Part shown: positions 27,265 to 38,686 of the stretch, one piece after another
How positions within the stretch are numbered: position 1 is the stretch's first letter
Layout of the letters: each line of letters opens with the position of its first letter
Assembly: GCF_006874585.1 (NCBI RefSeq)
Contig: NZ_CP029761.1
Span: forward strand, 1,623,001-1,687,000
Direction of reading: 5' to 3'
Source of the DNA: Sphingomonas sp. IC081
Lineage (GTDB): Bacteria > Pseudomonadota > Alphaproteobacteria > Sphingomonadales > Sphingomonadaceae
DNA: 64,000 nucleotides
The notes under the pieces: generated by a model
Database searches by the model: none
Told to the model about the DNA's origin: nothing
Seen by the model: only the letters and a program-made list of their open reading frames with translations
Program-made: the position numbers and the translations under genes

Positions 27265-28056
27265 ATGTCCGACAAGCTTACCGAGATCTGCGACACCAAG
27301 CGCGAGGAAGTTGCCGAGCGCAAGGCCGTCGCCACAATGGCCGACCTCGACGCGCATGCCGCCTATCAGACCGCCCCGCGCGGGTTCGAGACGGCCTTGC
27401 GCGCAAAGGCCACGACCGGCTTCGCACTGATCGCCGAAATCAAGAAAGCTTCGCCGTCCAAAGGACTGATTCGGCCTGATTTCCGTCCGGCCGAACATGC
27501 CTTGGCCTATGAGCGCGGCGGCGCCGCCTGTCTTTCGGTGCTGACCGATGCGCCCTACTTCCAGGGTCATGAGGATTTCCTGATGGACGCCCGCGCGGCG
27601 TGCTCGCTGCCGGTGATCCGCAAGGACTTCATGGTCGATCCCTGGCAGGTGGCCGAGGCCCGCTCGATCGGTGCCGACGCGATCCTCATCATCGTCGCCG
27701 CTCTCGATGACGTGCTGATGGCCGAGATCGAAGCCGCTGCCCACGAACGCGGCATGGACTGCCTTGTCGAAGTTCACAACGAATCCGAAATGGAGCGCGC
27801 AAGTCGCTTGAAATCAAGGTTGATCGGCGTGAACAACCGCGACCTCAAGCGCTTCGTCACCGATATCGGCACCACCGAACGGCTTGCCCCGCTGGCCCCC
27901 GAAGGCACGCTGCTCGTCGCCGAAAGCGGCATCAACACCCACGCCGACCTCGAAAGACTCTCAGGTTGCGGCGCACGGACCTTCCTCGTCGGCGAAAGCC
28001 TCATGCGGGAAGCCGATGTCGAGGCGGCAACCCGCGCCTTGCTGGCCGGCGCCTGA
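27265..28056 (+). CDS. trpC: Indole-3-glycerol-phosphate synthase
   Basis: 263 residues. [18 protein letters not shown] near residue 55, [13 protein letters not shown] at ~110, the VEVHNESEM region and the GVNNRDL motif give the whole TrpC signature. It forms the indole ring. Last gene of the trp operon in this window; trpF and trpBA are elsewhere. Confidence 0.98.
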   Translation: MSDKLTEICDTKREEVAERKAVATMADLDAHAAYQTAPRGFETALRAKATTGFALIAEIKKASPSKGLIRPDFRPAEHALAYERGGAACLSVLTDAPYFQGHEDFLMDARAACSLPVIRKDFMVDPWQVAEARSIGADAILIIVAALDDVLMAEIEAAAHERGMDCLVEVHNESEMERASRLKSRLIGVNNRDLKRFVTDIGTTERLAPLAPEGTLLVAESGINTHADLERLSGCGARTFLVGESLMREADVEAATRALLAGA

Positions 28057-28059
28057 TCC

Positions 28060-28956
28060 TCAGGCCAGCGGCAAGATCAATTCGGTAAGCGCCTCTGCCG
28101 CGGACACTTGCGGATAGAGGCGCACCCGTTCGCAGAAGAGCGGGAAATCGCGAAGGGTTTCGTCGCTGGCCGGCAACCAGTCCCGGTAGAGCAGCGTCGC
28201 CGGTTCCTCCAGATTCATCGCCGGGCCGGTAACGGCCAGAACCGCGCACCGGCCGCCGGGGATCTCCTCCACCCGAACCCGGTCGTCGCCCACAAACCAT
28301 GACGGCACGGAGGCACAGAGCCATACGCGGTGACCGCCTTCGACTGCGGTGCGAGGATCCGTCGGAAAGACATTGAAAGTACGGCTTTTACCCGGCGAAA
28401 AACCAAATTCCCTGCGCCAGTCGATAAAGCGGCGGATGCTATCCCCGATGCCCGCAGGATCGCCGCGATGCTCCATCACCGCCACGCGAACGGCGGCAAA
28501 TTCACGGATCTCGACTGCTGTCGTCATGACGTCATTCATGGCTTTGCTCCTTGCTGCCTGAAGTGACGCACTCACCGCCTCCCACGCCGACCAGTCCGGC
28601 GCCGATCGAAATGCCGATGGTGCCTGGCCAAGCCGCGCGCGGAATGCCCGCGCAAAAGCCTCGGGCGCCTCGTATCCGGCATCCAGCGCCGCGTCGATCA
28701 CCCGGGTGCCGGGGCGGAATGCAAGTTGCATCGCGGCCCGGTGCAACCGGGAAAGCTGCACGAAACGCTGAAGCGGCATCCCGCACAGCACCCGGAACTG
28801 ACGATGGAAGTGAAACGGCGAGAACCCCGCCCAAGCTGCGATCGTTTCGAGGTCGGCCGCGGCATCCGGCTCGGCCTCGATCCGCTCCACCACGCGCGCC
28901 ATCCGCTCGAGATAACGGCGCCTGGAATGCTCAGGTCTTTTCGAGGTTTGCGTCAT
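28060..28956 (-). CDS. AraC-family regulator with GyrI-like effector domain
   Basis: 298 residues from the ATG at 28956 (MTQTSKRPEHSRRRYLERMA). The N-terminal ~100 residues hold two AraC HTHs (LETIAAWAGFSPFHFHRQFR and VIDAALDAGYEAPEAFARAF). The C-terminal ~150 residues (EIREFAAVRVAVMEHRGDPA, PGGRCAVLAVTG, LYRDWLPASDE) match the GyrI-like small-molecule-binding domain of SoxS/Rob-type regulators. It probably controls a transport or detoxification gene. Convergent with trpC across a 3-bp gap. Confidence 0.92.
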   Translation of the reverse strand: MTQTSKRPEHSRRRYLERMARVVERIEAEPDAAADLETIAAWAGFSPFHFHRQFRVLCGMPLQRFVQLSRLHRAAMQLAFRPGTRVIDAALDAGYEAPEAFARAFRARLGQAPSAFRSAPDWSAWEAVSASLQAARSKAMNDVMTTAVEIREFAAVRVAVMEHRGDPAGIGDSIRRFIDWRREFGFSPGKSRTFNVFPTDPRTAVEGGHRVWLCASVPSWFVGDDRVRVEEIPGGRCAVLAVTGPAMNLEEPATLLYRDWLPASDETLRDFPLFCERVRLYPQVSAAEALTELILPLA

Positions 28957-29190
28957 GGCCACCACATTGCCCGCAATGACCCCGGCCATCCTGACCGATC
29001 TTGCGAAAATTGCCCCGGAGCACCTGTCCTACCACGCCGAATTCTGCCATCGCGGTGTCATGACCGATCGCCCGTTCTCCGTTGAAAGCGCGCAAATCCG
29101 CCCGTTCGGCAGCCAGTACGCTTTCACTTCAGAACCGTGTCAACCGTGTCAACCGACCTGTCACCTTGTAGCCCGGACGAACCGCCCGAA

Positions 29191-29672
<482 letters not shown>

Positions 29673-29673
<1 letters not shown>

Positions 29674-30893
29674 TGACCCCAGGTCGAATGCTGACGCTCG
29701 AGCAGGCACAGGAAAGGCTGCTGGACCTGGTCACCCCGCTGTCGATCGAGCGGGTCGACATGGAAGGCGCACTCGGACGCTATCTCGCCGAACCGCTGTT
29801 CGCGCGGCGCACCCAACCAGCCGCCGATGTCTCGGCCATGGACGGTTATGCCGTCGCCTCCAGCGATCTGGCCGGTCCGTGGCACGTCATCGGCGAAAGC
29901 GCAGCCGGCCATCCTTATGCCGAGACGGTCACCCCGGGGCAGGCCGTGCGCATTTCCACCGGCGCACTCCTTCCTGCAGGCGCCGATGCGGTGATCGTAC
30001 AGGAAGACCTTGCCCGCGATGATCATCATATCACGCTGACCGGCGACGGCCCCTCTCCTGCCGGCAAGCACATCCGCTGCCGGGGCATGGACTTTCCGGA
30101 GGGCCGCGAAATCCTGCCGGCGGGCATCCGGATTGGTCCCGCGCAAGCGGCCCTGGCAATTGCCGCCGGTCACAAGCACCTCCCCGTCTGCCGCATGCCG
30201 CGCATCGCGGTGATCGACAGCGGCGACGAACTCGCGCCCGATCCGGAAACCTGCGAAGCACACCAGGTCCCCGCCAGCAACGGCGTGATGCTCGCAGCCC
30301 TCGCGCGGACCCTTCCGGTGGAAATCACGCGGATCGGACCGGTCGCCGACCATCTCGACGCCCTGCTTGCCGCCTTCGAATCCGCCAAAAACGTGGACCT
30401 TGTCATCACCAGCGGCGGGGCATCCGTCGGCGATCATGACCTGATCCGTCCCGCCCTCGAAGCGTGGGGCGCCCGGATCGACTTCTGGCGTGTGGCCATC
30501 AAGCCGGGCAAGCCGCTGCTGGTTGCCGTCAAGACTGCAGGCGCGCGCCAACAGATCGTGCTCGGCCTGCCCGGCAATCCCGTGTCCAGTCTGGTCACCG
30601 CCTATCATTTCCTGCTGCCGGTATTACGCGCGATGCTGGGCGCGCGCAGCCCGCTCCCGCTGTCATTCGAGGCACGCCTTGCCGCACCGCTTCCCGCCAG
30701 TTCGGATCGCCGGGAATTCCTGCGGGGGTTCTGGGACGGCGCGACGGTCACCTCTCATGTGCTCCAGGATAGCGGCGCACTGGGCGCCCTGGCGGCCAGC
30801 AATGTGCTCATCGATCGACCGGCAGGCATGCCAGCAGCCGAAGCCGGAGATCCGGTACAGGTCTACTTGCTCCAGAATGGCGGTATCGCTTGA
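29673..30893 (+). CDS. moeA: Molybdopterin molybdenumtransferase MoeA
   Basis: 406 residues. ADVSAMDGYAVASSD, VIDSGDELAPDPE, VITSGGASVGDHDLIRPA and GLPGNPVSSLVTAYHFLLP mark the four MoeA domains. It inserts molybdate into adenylylated molybdopterin. Coupled to moaC. It ends 24 bp before the LexA box of lexA. Confidence 0.97.
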
Positions 30894-30917
30894 CGATGCA
30901 CATTTCGTTGCTTAGTT

Positions 30918-30932
30918 GTTCTCGCATTGTTC
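30918..30932 (+). promoter_or_regulatory. LexA (SOS) box of lexA
   Basis: GTTCTCGCATTGTTC fits the alphaproteobacterial GTTC-N7-GTTC direct-repeat box. A second GAAC-N7-GTTC element lies at 30940-30954. The lexA start is 75 bp downstream. Confidence 0.85.
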
Positions 30933-31007
30933 GCGAACAGAACTCGAAGTGTTCTACGCGAGAGGAACAAGGCCGCATCGCGCGGCCCATCAGGCGAGGC
31001 AGGCCAC

Positions 31008-31691
31008 ATGTTGACGCGCAAGCAGCACGAATTGCTCCGGTTCATCCAGCTCAGGCTTGAGGACAGCGGCGTCTCGCCCAGCTTCGAAGAGATGAAGGAC
31101 GCGCTGGACCTCAAGTCCAAGTCCGGGGTGCACCGCCTGATTTCCGCGCTAGAGGAACGCGGTTTCATCCGGCGCCTGCCGAACCGCGCGCGCGCTCTGG
31201 AAGTGCTCCGCCAGCCCGAAGACATCACCAGCAAGCCGATTGCCACGCCAAAGGCTCTCGAAGTGCCGCAATCCGCGCCTGTCGCGGCAAGCAGCGCTCC
31301 GGCAAACGACGTGATCGAAATTCCGCTCCACGGGCGCATTGCCGCGGGCGTTCCGATCGAGGCACACGAAGGCCAGTCTACATTGCCTGTGCCGGCCGCC
31401 CTGCTTGGAGCGGGAGAACACTACGCTCTTGAAGTATCCGGCGATTCGATGATCGAAGCCGGCATTCTCGATGGCGATCTCGCCTTGGTGAAGCGCACCG
31501 ACATCGCCCGTGACGGCGAGATCGTGGTGGCACTCGTGCGCGGCGAGGAAGCGACGCTCAAGTACTTGCGCCGCGAGGGCGGCAAGGTTCGCCTCGATCC
31601 GGCGAATGCCGCGTACGAACCACAGATCTACGGCGCCGATGAAGTTCAGGTGCAAGGCAAGCTGACCGGCATTCTTCGCCAGTATCACTGA
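31008..31691 (+). CDS. lexA: SOS repressor LexA
   Basis: 227 residues from the ATG at 31008 ([20 protein letters not shown]). The winged HTH at 5-65 contains [20 protein letters not shown]. Cleavage site Ala-Gly in [10 protein letters not shown]; catalytic S in [11 protein letters not shown] and K in LALVKRTD. It represses DNA-damage genes and cleaves itself when RecA is activated. Its own promoter carries the box at 30918. Confidence 0.98.
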   Translation: MLTRKQHELLRFIQLRLEDSGVSPSFEEMKDALDLKSKSGVHRLISALEERGFIRRLPNRARALEVLRQPEDITSKPIATPKALEVPQSAPVAASSAPANDVIEIPLHGRIAAGVPIEAHEGQSTLPVPAALLGAGEHYALEVSGDSMIEAGILDGDLALVKRTDIARDGEIVVALVRGEEATLKYLRREGGKVRLDPANAAYEPQIYGADEVQVQGKLTGILRQYH

Positions 31692-31859
31692 CGAGAGGTG
31701 GCTGCCTGCCGGAACCCCGGACTTCGGCTGCCCCAGCCACTGCGCTTGCTGCACAAAGATGCATGGTTTTTCCCTTCGCCAACCACGTATGGAACAGGCG
31801 CAAATCGCCAGGCATAGGCGGCGCAAAACGGTATCCCGGCGACACGAACCCGCCGTTTT

Positions 31860-33971
31860 TCAGCCGCCTTGTGCCGTACGCCACCAACCGTGCTGCCCCT
31901 GTTCCTGAGCAACGCTCTGAAAAGTCGCATTCCCAAGGTCAACCGTTACACCGCCGGTCCGCGCAAGCGCCTGTCGATCGAATTTCAGCCATCTCGGGCT
32001 GCACGCTGGTGGCAGGTAACGATCGGCGATGACGATGTCGCTGGCAGCACAGGCCCGAGCGAGTGAAGCCAGAGGTACATGCGCACGGTTGCGCGAAAGC
32101 AGGATCCGCCAGATCCGTCCGGTTTTCTCGACCGTCACCAGGCAAAAATCAGCGTTGCAACGCGCGCCCGACCAATCCTGCAAGGCCACCGTTCCCGACC
32201 GGAGCCCCGCAGTCTCGACGAGACTGTCTCTTGCATAGTCCCCCACACCGTCGCGCAGCACGGCCAACTTCGAGCCGTTGTCGACCACCAGAGCGACATG
32301 GCGGCCATCGCCGGAAACCATGATGTCCGGCGGCTGCACCATCAGCAGCCCGCCTAGCCCCAGGACAGCGGGAACAACACCCCAGAAACGGACCCGGTGG
32401 CTCCACAGCGCGAACCACAGCCCGCCGATGACAAAAAGGAGGAAATGGCCGCCGCCCATCCTGGGCATGGCGCTGACCGCACCCGGGAAATGCGCGACGT
32501 TCCTGGCAAGCGCAAGGAGCATCGAGATCGCCTCCCCGGACAGCCACCAGACCGGCTCACCGACGCCCGCAAGGTCGAGCAGCAGGCTGAACGCGACCAG
32601 CGGCATGATGACAAATGTCGTAAGCGGTATGGCTACCAGATTGGCGAGTGCGCCGTACACCCCGGCGCGGTGGAAGTGATAAAGCCCGATCGGCATCAGG
32701 ACACATTCGATCGCCACGCCCGTCACCAGCATCAGCGTCAGCGCGCGCGCCAGCTTCATCGGCCAAGCATCGTCGCGCGGACTCAGCATTCGCTGAATCG
32801 GCCCCGCATTGCCAACAACGATCAGGGCAAGAACTGCCGCAAAACTCATCTGGAAGCTCGGCCCGACAATGCTTTCCGGCCAGAACAGCATCACCGCGAA
32901 CGCAGCTGCCGCAAGCAGGCGGACCGACAGGGCCTCTCGCCCCAGCGCCAGCGCAGTCAGTACCAGCAGGGCCCCTGCACAGGAGCGGACCGTGGGTACC
33001 TGAGAACCTGTAAGCACCGTGTAGCCTATTCCGGCGAGCGCCCCGACGACTGCAGCCGCTACAGGTAGCCGGACCCGCAGCGCAACGGCTGGGAAAAGCG
33101 CCAGGAGCCGCAGGATGACGACATATACCGCCCCGATCACGGCGCTGACATGCAATCCACTGATCGAAAGCAGATGCGCCAGCCCGGAATCGCGCATCGC
33201 CCGGGCGTCGCTTTCGCCGATGCTGCCCATATCGCCAGTCACAAGCGCAACCGCGATTCCGGCTTCCGCGGGAGCGAGCCGTGACCGGACATGGCCGGCA
33301 AGTTCGGAACGCCATCGTGCCAACCGATCTCCACTCTCGCTCGTGCCCGGTGCAAGCACCACGATCGGCGCGGTGACGCTTCCCGTCGCGGACAGGCCGG
33401 AGAACCACGCCGCCCGGGCGAAATCGTAGCCTCCCGGAAACATCGGCGGTGCGGGCGCGATCAGCCTGCCATGGAATCGGATCAATGCGCCCGGCGCAAT
33501 CAAGAGCCCCTGTGAGTTGCGTGCAAAGCGTGTCGAAACGTTGACCCTGACCTTGATCGCACGCCCGGTGCCCGGTTCGCGCATTGCCAGCACCAGCCTG
33601 TCACGCGAGAATGCCGGTTGCTCCTCCACCGACAGCACCCGCCCCACCAGACTGCCCGAAATCGGACGCGAAATCGCGGCCGTGCCGACCAGCGCGGACT
33701 TCCCCCAGATCACCAGAAAACCCGCAAGAATCAACACCGCCAGCGACCAGGCGGCACGGCGCAGGAACGGATAACGGGACCTTCCCTCCCGCCACGCCGC
33801 GCCCCCTGCTCCAATGACGACACAAATGGCGCTGAATGCGATCCAGTACGCCGGCCCCGGCAAGGTAAACCAGCACAGGATTCCGGTTCCGAAAGCTGCA
33901 ACTAACCATGGCCCTCTATCGAAACCGCAGTTCGAAAGAAAACACTCGACTTCGTCCAATCTGCTCGACAT
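31860..33971 (-). CDS. comEC: ComEC/Rec2-family membrane protein
   Basis: 703 residues from the ATG at 33971; earlier frame starts (34115) overlap the gltX coding region and are less likely. An N-terminal DUF4131 part with membrane segments is followed by the competence domain (IAVALVTGDMGSIGESDARA, LAHLLSISGLHVSAVIGAVY, GIGYTVLTGSQVPTVRSCAG) with many membrane helices. The C-terminal ~170 residues lack the HxHxDH metal motif of the metallo-beta-lactamase domain found in many ComEC. It forms the DNA-uptake channel. Convergent with lexA. Confidence 0.9.
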   Translation of the reverse strand: MSSRLDEVECFLSNCGFDRGPWLVAAFGTGILCWFTLPGPAYWIAFSAICVVIGAGGAAWREGRSRYPFLRRAAWSLAVLILAGFLVIWGKSALVGTAAISRPISGSLVGRVLSVEEQPAFSRDRLVLAMREPGTGRAIKVRVNVSTRFARNSQGLLIAPGALIRFHGRLIAPAPPMFPGGYDFARAAWFSGLSATGSVTAPIVVLAPGTSESGDRLARWRSELAGHVRSRLAPAEAGIAVALVTGDMGSIGESDARAMRDSGLAHLLSISGLHVSAVIGAVYVVILRLLALFPAVALRVRLPVAAAVVGALAGIGYTVLTGSQVPTVRSCAGALLVLTALALGREALSVRLLAAAAFAVMLFWPESIVGPSFQMSFAAVLALIVVGNAGPIQRMLSPRDDAWPMKLARALTLMLVTGVAIECVLMPIGLYHFHRAGVYGALANLVAIPLTTFVIMPLVAFSLLLDLAGVGEPVWWLSGEAISMLLALARNVAHFPGAVSAMPRMGGGHFLLFVIGGLWFALWSHRVRFWGVVPAVLGLGGLLMVQPPDIMVSGDGRHVALVVDNGSKLAVLRDGVGDYARDSLVETAGLRSGTVALQDWSGARCNADFCLVTVEKTGRIWRILLSRNRAHVPLASLARACAASDIVIADRYLPPACSPRWLKFDRQALARTGGVTVDLGNATFQSVAQEQGQHGWWRTAQGG

Positions 33972-34096
33972 GTGGCTCTGGCTGATCCATGGGCGATGCT
34001 GCAATGCAGCGCCTCCGACGCACGTCGGAAGCTCGGGATCATCGGTCGTGGCGGCTTGGCTGGCCATGGCCGACATTAGGACGGAAGGTAATAACA

Positions 34097-35551
34097 ATGG
34101 CAAGCGGCAGTGCATCGAGCGGACAGACGGAAAAGAAAGCCGTCGTCACTCGTTTTGCCCCCTCGCCCACGGGTTTCCTGCATATCGGCGGGGCCCGTAC
34201 CGCGCTTTTCAACTGGCTTTACGCCCGTCACCACGGTGGCAAATATCTGCTCCGCATCGAGGACACCGACCGCGCCCGCTCGACGGAGCCCGCAATCGAG
34301 GCCATTTTCGACGGACTGACCTGGCTCGGCCTCGAAGGCGATGAGCCCGCCGTGTTCCAGTTCGCCCGCTCGGACCGTCATGCCGAAGTCGCGGCCGAAC
34401 TCATGGCGCGCGGCCACGCCTATCGTTGCTACCTGACGCCAGAAGAACTGGCAGAGCGTCGCCAGAAAGCACAGGAAGAACGTCGCCCGTTCCGAATCGA
34501 CAGCGAATGGCGCGATGCCGATCCGTCGACCTGGCCGGCCGACAAGTCCTACGTCGTGCGTATCAAGGCACCGCGCGAAGGCGAGACCACGATCGCCGAC
34601 CTCGTGCAGGGCGAAGTCACCGTCAAGAACGAGGAAATCGACGACTTCGTCATCCTGCGTTCGGACGGCACGCCCACCTACATGCTCGCGGTCGTGGTCG
34701 ACGACAACGACATGGGCGTCACCCATGTCCTGCGCGGCGACGATCATCTCAACAACGCGTTCCGCCAGTTGGTCATCATTCACGGCATGGACTGGGACGT
34801 GCCCGTCTATGGCCACGTGCCGCTGATCCATGGTTCGGACGGCGCCAAGCTTTCCAAGCGCCACGGCGCGCTGGGCGTCGATGCCTACCGTGACGAAATG
34901 GGCGTGCTGCCCGAAGCCCTCTTCAATTACCTGCTGCGCCTCGGCTGGGGTCACGGCGATGAAGAATTCATCGGCCGCGACCAGGCCGTGGAATGGTTCG
35001 ACATGGCGGACGTGGGCAAGTCGCCCTCGCGCTTCGACTTTGCCAAGCTGCAGAATCTCAACGGCCATTACCTGCGCGAGGCGGACGACACCCGCCTTGC
35101 CGATCTGGTCGCACCGCGCCTCGCCAAGGCCGGTTACGAAAGTCCCGACATGGCCCTGCTCGCGCAGGCCATGCCCGTGCTGAAGGTCCGGGCCAAGGAC
35201 CTCAACGAACTTGCAGAAGGCGCGGCCTTCCTGTTCGCCAAGCGCCCCCTCGCATTCAGCGAGAAGGCGCAGGCGCTCCTGACCGACGAGGCGCGCTCGC
35301 GTCTTGCCGACATTCACGGGCGTCTTTCCGGGGTTTCCGATTGGAACCTCGAGGCATTGGAAGCCTGCCTGAAGGCAATGGCCGAGGAGCTGGGATTAGG
35401 CCTCGGCAAACTCGCGCAGCCGCTGCGCGCTGCCCTGACGGGTCAGACGACCTCTCCGGGCATTTTCGACGTACTGGTACTGCTCGGCCGGGACGAAAGC
35501 CTTGCTCGCATTGGCGAGCAGGCAGACGCCACGACCGGGTCGCACATATAA
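34097..35551 (+). CDS. gltX: Glutamyl-tRNA synthetase
   Basis: 484 residues from the ATG at 34097 ([20 protein letters not shown]), with the class I HIGH signature [20 protein letters not shown] and the KMSKS-type [12 protein letters not shown]. It charges tRNA-Glu (and possibly tRNA-Gln in bacteria without GlnRS). Divergent from comEC; the citrate synthase gene follows 13 bp later on the same strand. Confidence 0.97.
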   Translation: MASGSASSGQTEKKAVVTRFAPSPTGFLHIGGARTALFNWLYARHHGGKYLLRIEDTDRARSTEPAIEAIFDGLTWLGLEGDEPAVFQFARSDRHAEVAAELMARGHAYRCYLTPEELAERRQKAQEERRPFRIDSEWRDADPSTWPADKSYVVRIKAPREGETTIADLVQGEVTVKNEEIDDFVILRSDGTPTYMLAVVVDDNDMGVTHVLRGDDHLNNAFRQLVIIHGMDWDVPVYGHVPLIHGSDGAKLSKRHGALGVDAYRDEMGVLPEALFNYLLRLGWGHGDEEFIGRDQAVEWFDMADVGKSPSRFDFAKLQNLNGHYLREADDTRLADLVAPRLAKAGYESPDMALLAQAMPVLKVRAKDLNELAEGAAFLFAKRPLAFSEKAQALLTDEARSRLADIHGRLSGVSDWNLEALEACLKAMAEELGLGLGKLAQPLRAALTGQTTSPGIFDVLVLLGRDESLARIGEQADATTGSHI

Positions 35552-35564
35552 GGAGTAATAACTG

Positions 35565-36848
35565 GTGGGTGATCAGGTCAAACTGAATGCTGGTGGCACG
35601 GAATTCGATTATCCCGTGCTCAAGGGCAGTGTCGGTCCGGACGTAATCGATATCCGGAAGCTCTACGCCCAGACGGGCAAGTTCACGTACGACCCCGGCT
35701 TCACGTCGACGGCCAGCTGCGAGAGCGCGCTCACCTATATCGACGGTGACGAGGGCGTCCTTCTGCACCGCGGCTATCCGATCGGCCAGCTGGCCGAGAA
35801 TTCGTCGTTCATGGAAACCAGCTACCTGCTGCTCAACGGCGAACTGCCGAACGCAGACGAACTGGCGACTTTCAAGAACACCATCACCCGCCACACCATG
35901 CTCCACGAGCAGCTGGCGAACTTCTACCGCGGTTTCCGCCGTGACGCCCACCCGATGGCGATCATGTGCGGCGTGGTCGGCGCCCTTTCGGCGTTCTACC
36001 ACGACTCGACCGACATCTCGGATCCCGAGCACCGCAAGATCAGCTCGCACCGTCTCATCGCCAAGATGCCGACGATCGCCGCTGCCGCTTACAAGTACTC
36101 GGTCGGCCAGCCCTTCGTCTATCCCGACAACAAGCTGAGCTACACCGGCAACTTCCTGCGCATGACCTTCGGCGTGCCGGCGGAAGAATATGAAGTGATC
36201 CCCGCCGTCGAAAAGGCGATGGACCGCATCTTCATCCTCCACGCCGACCACGAGCAGAACGCCTCGACCTCGACCGTGCGCCTCGCCGGTTCGTCGGGCG
36301 CCAATCCCTTTGCCTGCATCGCTGCCGGTATCGCCTGCCTCTGGGGCCCTGCCCACGGCGGCGCGAACGAAGCCGCGCTCAACATGCTGAAGGAAATCGG
36401 CACTCCCGACCGCATCCAGCACTACATCGACCGCGCCAAGGACAAGAACGATCCGTTCCGCCTGATGGGCTTCGGTCACCGCGTCTACAAGAACTACGAC
36501 CCGCGCGCCACGGTCATGCAGAAGACCGTCCGCGAAGTGTTCGACGCGCTCAAGGTCACCGATCCGCTGTTCGAAACCGCCCTTCGCCTCGAAGAGATCG
36601 CCCTCAGCGATCCGTACTTCGCAGAAAAGAAGCTGTTCCCGAACGTCGACTTCTACTCGGGCATCATCCTCTCGGCCATCGGCTTCCCGACCACGATGTT
36701 CACCGCGCTCTTCGCCCTTGCCCGCACCGTGGGCTGGGTCGCGCAGTGGAACGAAATGATCTCGGATCCAGGCCAGAAGATCGGCCGTCCGCGTCAGCTC
36801 TACACCGGCCCGACGCAGCGCGACTACGTGCCGATCGCCCAGCGCTGA
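35565..36848 (+). CDS. gltA: Citrate synthase
   Basis: 427 residues from a GTG start; AAGGAG overlaps the gltX stop. Typical type II (hexameric) citrate synthase: [40 protein letters not shown] and [18 protein letters not shown], with the catalytic His and Asp residues in those blocks. It condenses acetyl-CoA and oxaloacetate. A terminator follows at 36884. Confidence 0.97.
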   Translation: MGDQVKLNAGGTEFDYPVLKGSVGPDVIDIRKLYAQTGKFTYDPGFTSTASCESALTYIDGDEGVLLHRGYPIGQLAENSSFMETSYLLLNGELPNADELATFKNTITRHTMLHEQLANFYRGFRRDAHPMAIMCGVVGALSAFYHDSTDISDPEHRKISSHRLIAKMPTIAAAAYKYSVGQPFVYPDNKLSYTGNFLRMTFGVPAEEYEVIPAVEKAMDRIFILHADHEQNASTSTVRLAGSSGANPFACIAAGIACLWGPAHGGANEAALNMLKEIGTPDRIQHYIDRAKDKNDPFRLMGFGHRVYKNYDPRATVMQKTVREVFDALKVTDPLFETALRLEEIALSDPYFAEKKLFPNVDFYSGIILSAIGFPTTMFTALFALARTVGWVAQWNEMISDPGQKIGRPRQLYTGPTQRDYVPIAQR

Positions 36849-36883
36849 TCGCACGATACCGCGAGCAATCCCGGTACCCGATC

Positions 36884-36913
36884 AAGGCCCTCGCGCAAGC
36901 GGGGGCCTTTTTC
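36884..36913 (+). terminator. Terminator of gltX-gltA
   Basis: AAGGCCC...GGGCCTT stem (36884-36909) with an inner CGC/GCG pair, followed by five T. Confidence 0.85.
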
Positions 36914-37002
36914 GTTGCACATCAACCACTCCGATTTGCAGTGGCCACAAATTTGCCGCAACATTGTCGCAAAGCACCGTCGAACCACTGCGAGTCGCGA
37001 CT

Positions 37003-37224
37003 ATGCTGTTTCTCAAGATCCTTGCTTACGCTTTCGGCGCGCTGGCCGTGGCATGCGGTTTGCTGTGGGTATGCCAGGGCACCGGGCTGCTGCTCTGGCC
37101 GGCCAACAGCTTCATGCTCGACGATCGCGGATGGGCCATTCGCGGCGCCGTCATGGTCAGCGTGGGCCTGATCCTGGTCTGGCTGGCCTATCGCGCCGAC
37201 GGGCGCAGCAGGAACGGACTGTGA
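37003..37224 (+). CDS. Small two-helix membrane protein
   Basis: 73 residues from the ATG at 37003 (MLFLKILAYAFGALAVACGL); a TTG at 36964 would add 13. Two membrane segments (about 2-22 and 45-65) with a short loop containing ANSFMLDDRGW, and a basic end. No family recognised. It lies between the gltA terminator and the convergent signalling-type genes. Confidence 0.6.
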   Translation: MLFLKILAYAFGALAVACGLLWVCQGTGLLLWPANSFMLDDRGWAIRGAVMVSVGLILVWLAYRADGRSRNGL

Positions 37225-37309
37225 CAGCCCATCCTTTTCGGGTTCGTTCAAGAATTTCAACTGGCCCGGCGGGCACCTGCCGCCCGTAGCGGCGCCGACC
37301 AGCAAGTAC

Positions 37310-38686
37310 TCAGCCGGCCGGACGGTCCAGCGGCAACTCCAGGGTAAAGCGGGCCCCCTGCCCTGGCGCACTCTCGACCGAGAGATCACCGCCCATCGCC
37401 CGTGCCAGTCGCTGTGAAATATACAGGCCCAGCCCTGATCCACCGTCGCCGTTACGGCCAAGCCGTTCAAACTTCTCAAAGACGCGGCTCTGGTCTTCAG
37501 CCGCCAGCCCCGGCCCCTGGTCCGCCACCGTCACCCGGGCGCGGCCGCCTTCGGATGCCAGGCGGATCCAGATCTGCGAACGCTCGGGCGAGTAGCGGAT
37601 GGCGTTGCCGATCAGGTTCAGGAGGATCTGCAAGACCCGACGGAACTCGGCAATCGTGGGCAGCTCTTCCGCGGGGTGCGGCGCCTCGACACAAATGCCC
37701 TTTTCCTGCGCCCGCACGTTGAGGATCCCGGCAGCCTGCCGCGCGACCTCGGACAAGTCGATCCGGTCCGGCGCCGTCGAGAAACTATCCGCCTCGACGG
37801 CTTCAAGATCGGCAAGGTCTTCGAGCAGCCCGAGCAGCAACTTGCCGGCCCCGGCGATCTCGCCTGCATATTCCGCATAAGCGTCGGGCAAGGGCCCGGC
37901 GAGGCGCGTGCGGATCGTCTCCGCATTGGCGATGATGCGGGCGATCGGCTGACGCAGGACCGGCGCCAGATCCTGCCCGACCAGACTGCGGCGGGAAAAA
38001 TGCTCCGCCACCGGGACGGCGCCGACGGCTTCGGATGCCGGAACATCGGAAACCAGCAGCAATTCGAAACCGCCTGGCTCGAACCCTGGTTGCAACTGCG
38101 GCACCAGGCTCACTCGCCAGGGACGCTCCGACCCGGCGACGACGACACGGGTGCCATCCAGCAGGCGCCAATGCAGCGGCTGCTTGTGGGTGACACTTTC
38201 AGGAGGGAGAAACTCCGTCCATGGACGCCCCAGTCCTGCCGCCATCGCCTGCGCGGCGGCAGACAGTTCGGCGCTTTCACAATCGACTGCCAGAACACGC
38301 TGGGCACTGTCGAGCCTTGCCGTCAATTCGGCCAGATGCCGGTCGATGGCCATGCGCCGCAGGTCTGCCGCCGAAGCATCTTCGGCAACCAGCGGGATCG
38401 CCTGCCAGTGGCGAACAAGGATCTCGCACTGGCCGTTTTCCTGCGGCTCGACCTCGACCCAGGCGGTCACCGCCTCGACACCGTCCTGCGCGGCGATCGC
38501 ACGGGCCAGACGGAAACCGTAGCTGCGGGCCTTGCGCACAAGTTCGAGCAATTCGGGTATGGCGATGACGCCGGGAATATCGCCGCCGCAACGCTGCTGC
38601 AGCCCGGCCAGCGGCTCGTCCACGCGCATCAGGACATCCTGCGCGTCGCATTCGGCTCGTGCCAAGATGCTTCCCGGTGCCAACAT
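37310..38686 (-). CDS. Histidine-kinase-like protein lacking the phospho-accepting histidine
   Basis: 458 residues, no membrane helix. The first ~200 residues have no recognised domain. A dimerisation region follows (GQDLAPVLRQPIARIIANAE, then YAEYAGEIAGAGKLLLGLLE) that lines up with SHELRTPLNAII...YAGDI...LL of HisKA kinases, but the histidine is a proline (APVLRQPI). The ATPase domain is complete: N box NLIGNAIRYSP, G1 DQGPGLA, G2 GSGLGLYISQRLA. It may be a pseudokinase or scaffold of the DivL type, or a kinase for a different residue. The start overlaps the stop of the gene at 38686 by one base. Confidence 0.88.
   Translation of the reverse strand: MLAPGSILARAECDAQDVLMRVDEPLAGLQQRCGGDIPGVIAIPELLELVRKARSYGFRLARAIAAQDGVEAVTAWVEVEPQENGQCEILVRHWQAIPLVAEDASAADLRRMAIDRHLAELTARLDSAQRVLAVDCESAELSAAAQAMAAGLGRPWTEFLPPESVTHKQPLHWRLLDGTRVVVAGSERPWRVSLVPQLQPGFEPGGFELLLVSDVPASEAVGAVPVAEHFSRRSLVGQDLAPVLRQPIARIIANAETIRTRLAGPLPDAYAEYAGEIAGAGKLLLGLLEDLADLEAVEADSFSTAPDRIDLSEVARQAAGILNVRAQEKGICVEAPHPAEELPTIAEFRRVLQILLNLIGNAIRYSPERSQIWIRLASEGGRARVTVADQGPGLAAEDQSRVFEKFERLGRNGDGGSGLGLYISQRLARAMGGDLSVESAPGQGARFTLELPLDRPAG

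Noticed and set aside
29138..29156. Short tandem GTGTCAACC repeat considered as a CRISPR or iteron
   Set aside because: Only two units, no spacers. I see no CRISPR array or cas gene anywhere in the window.
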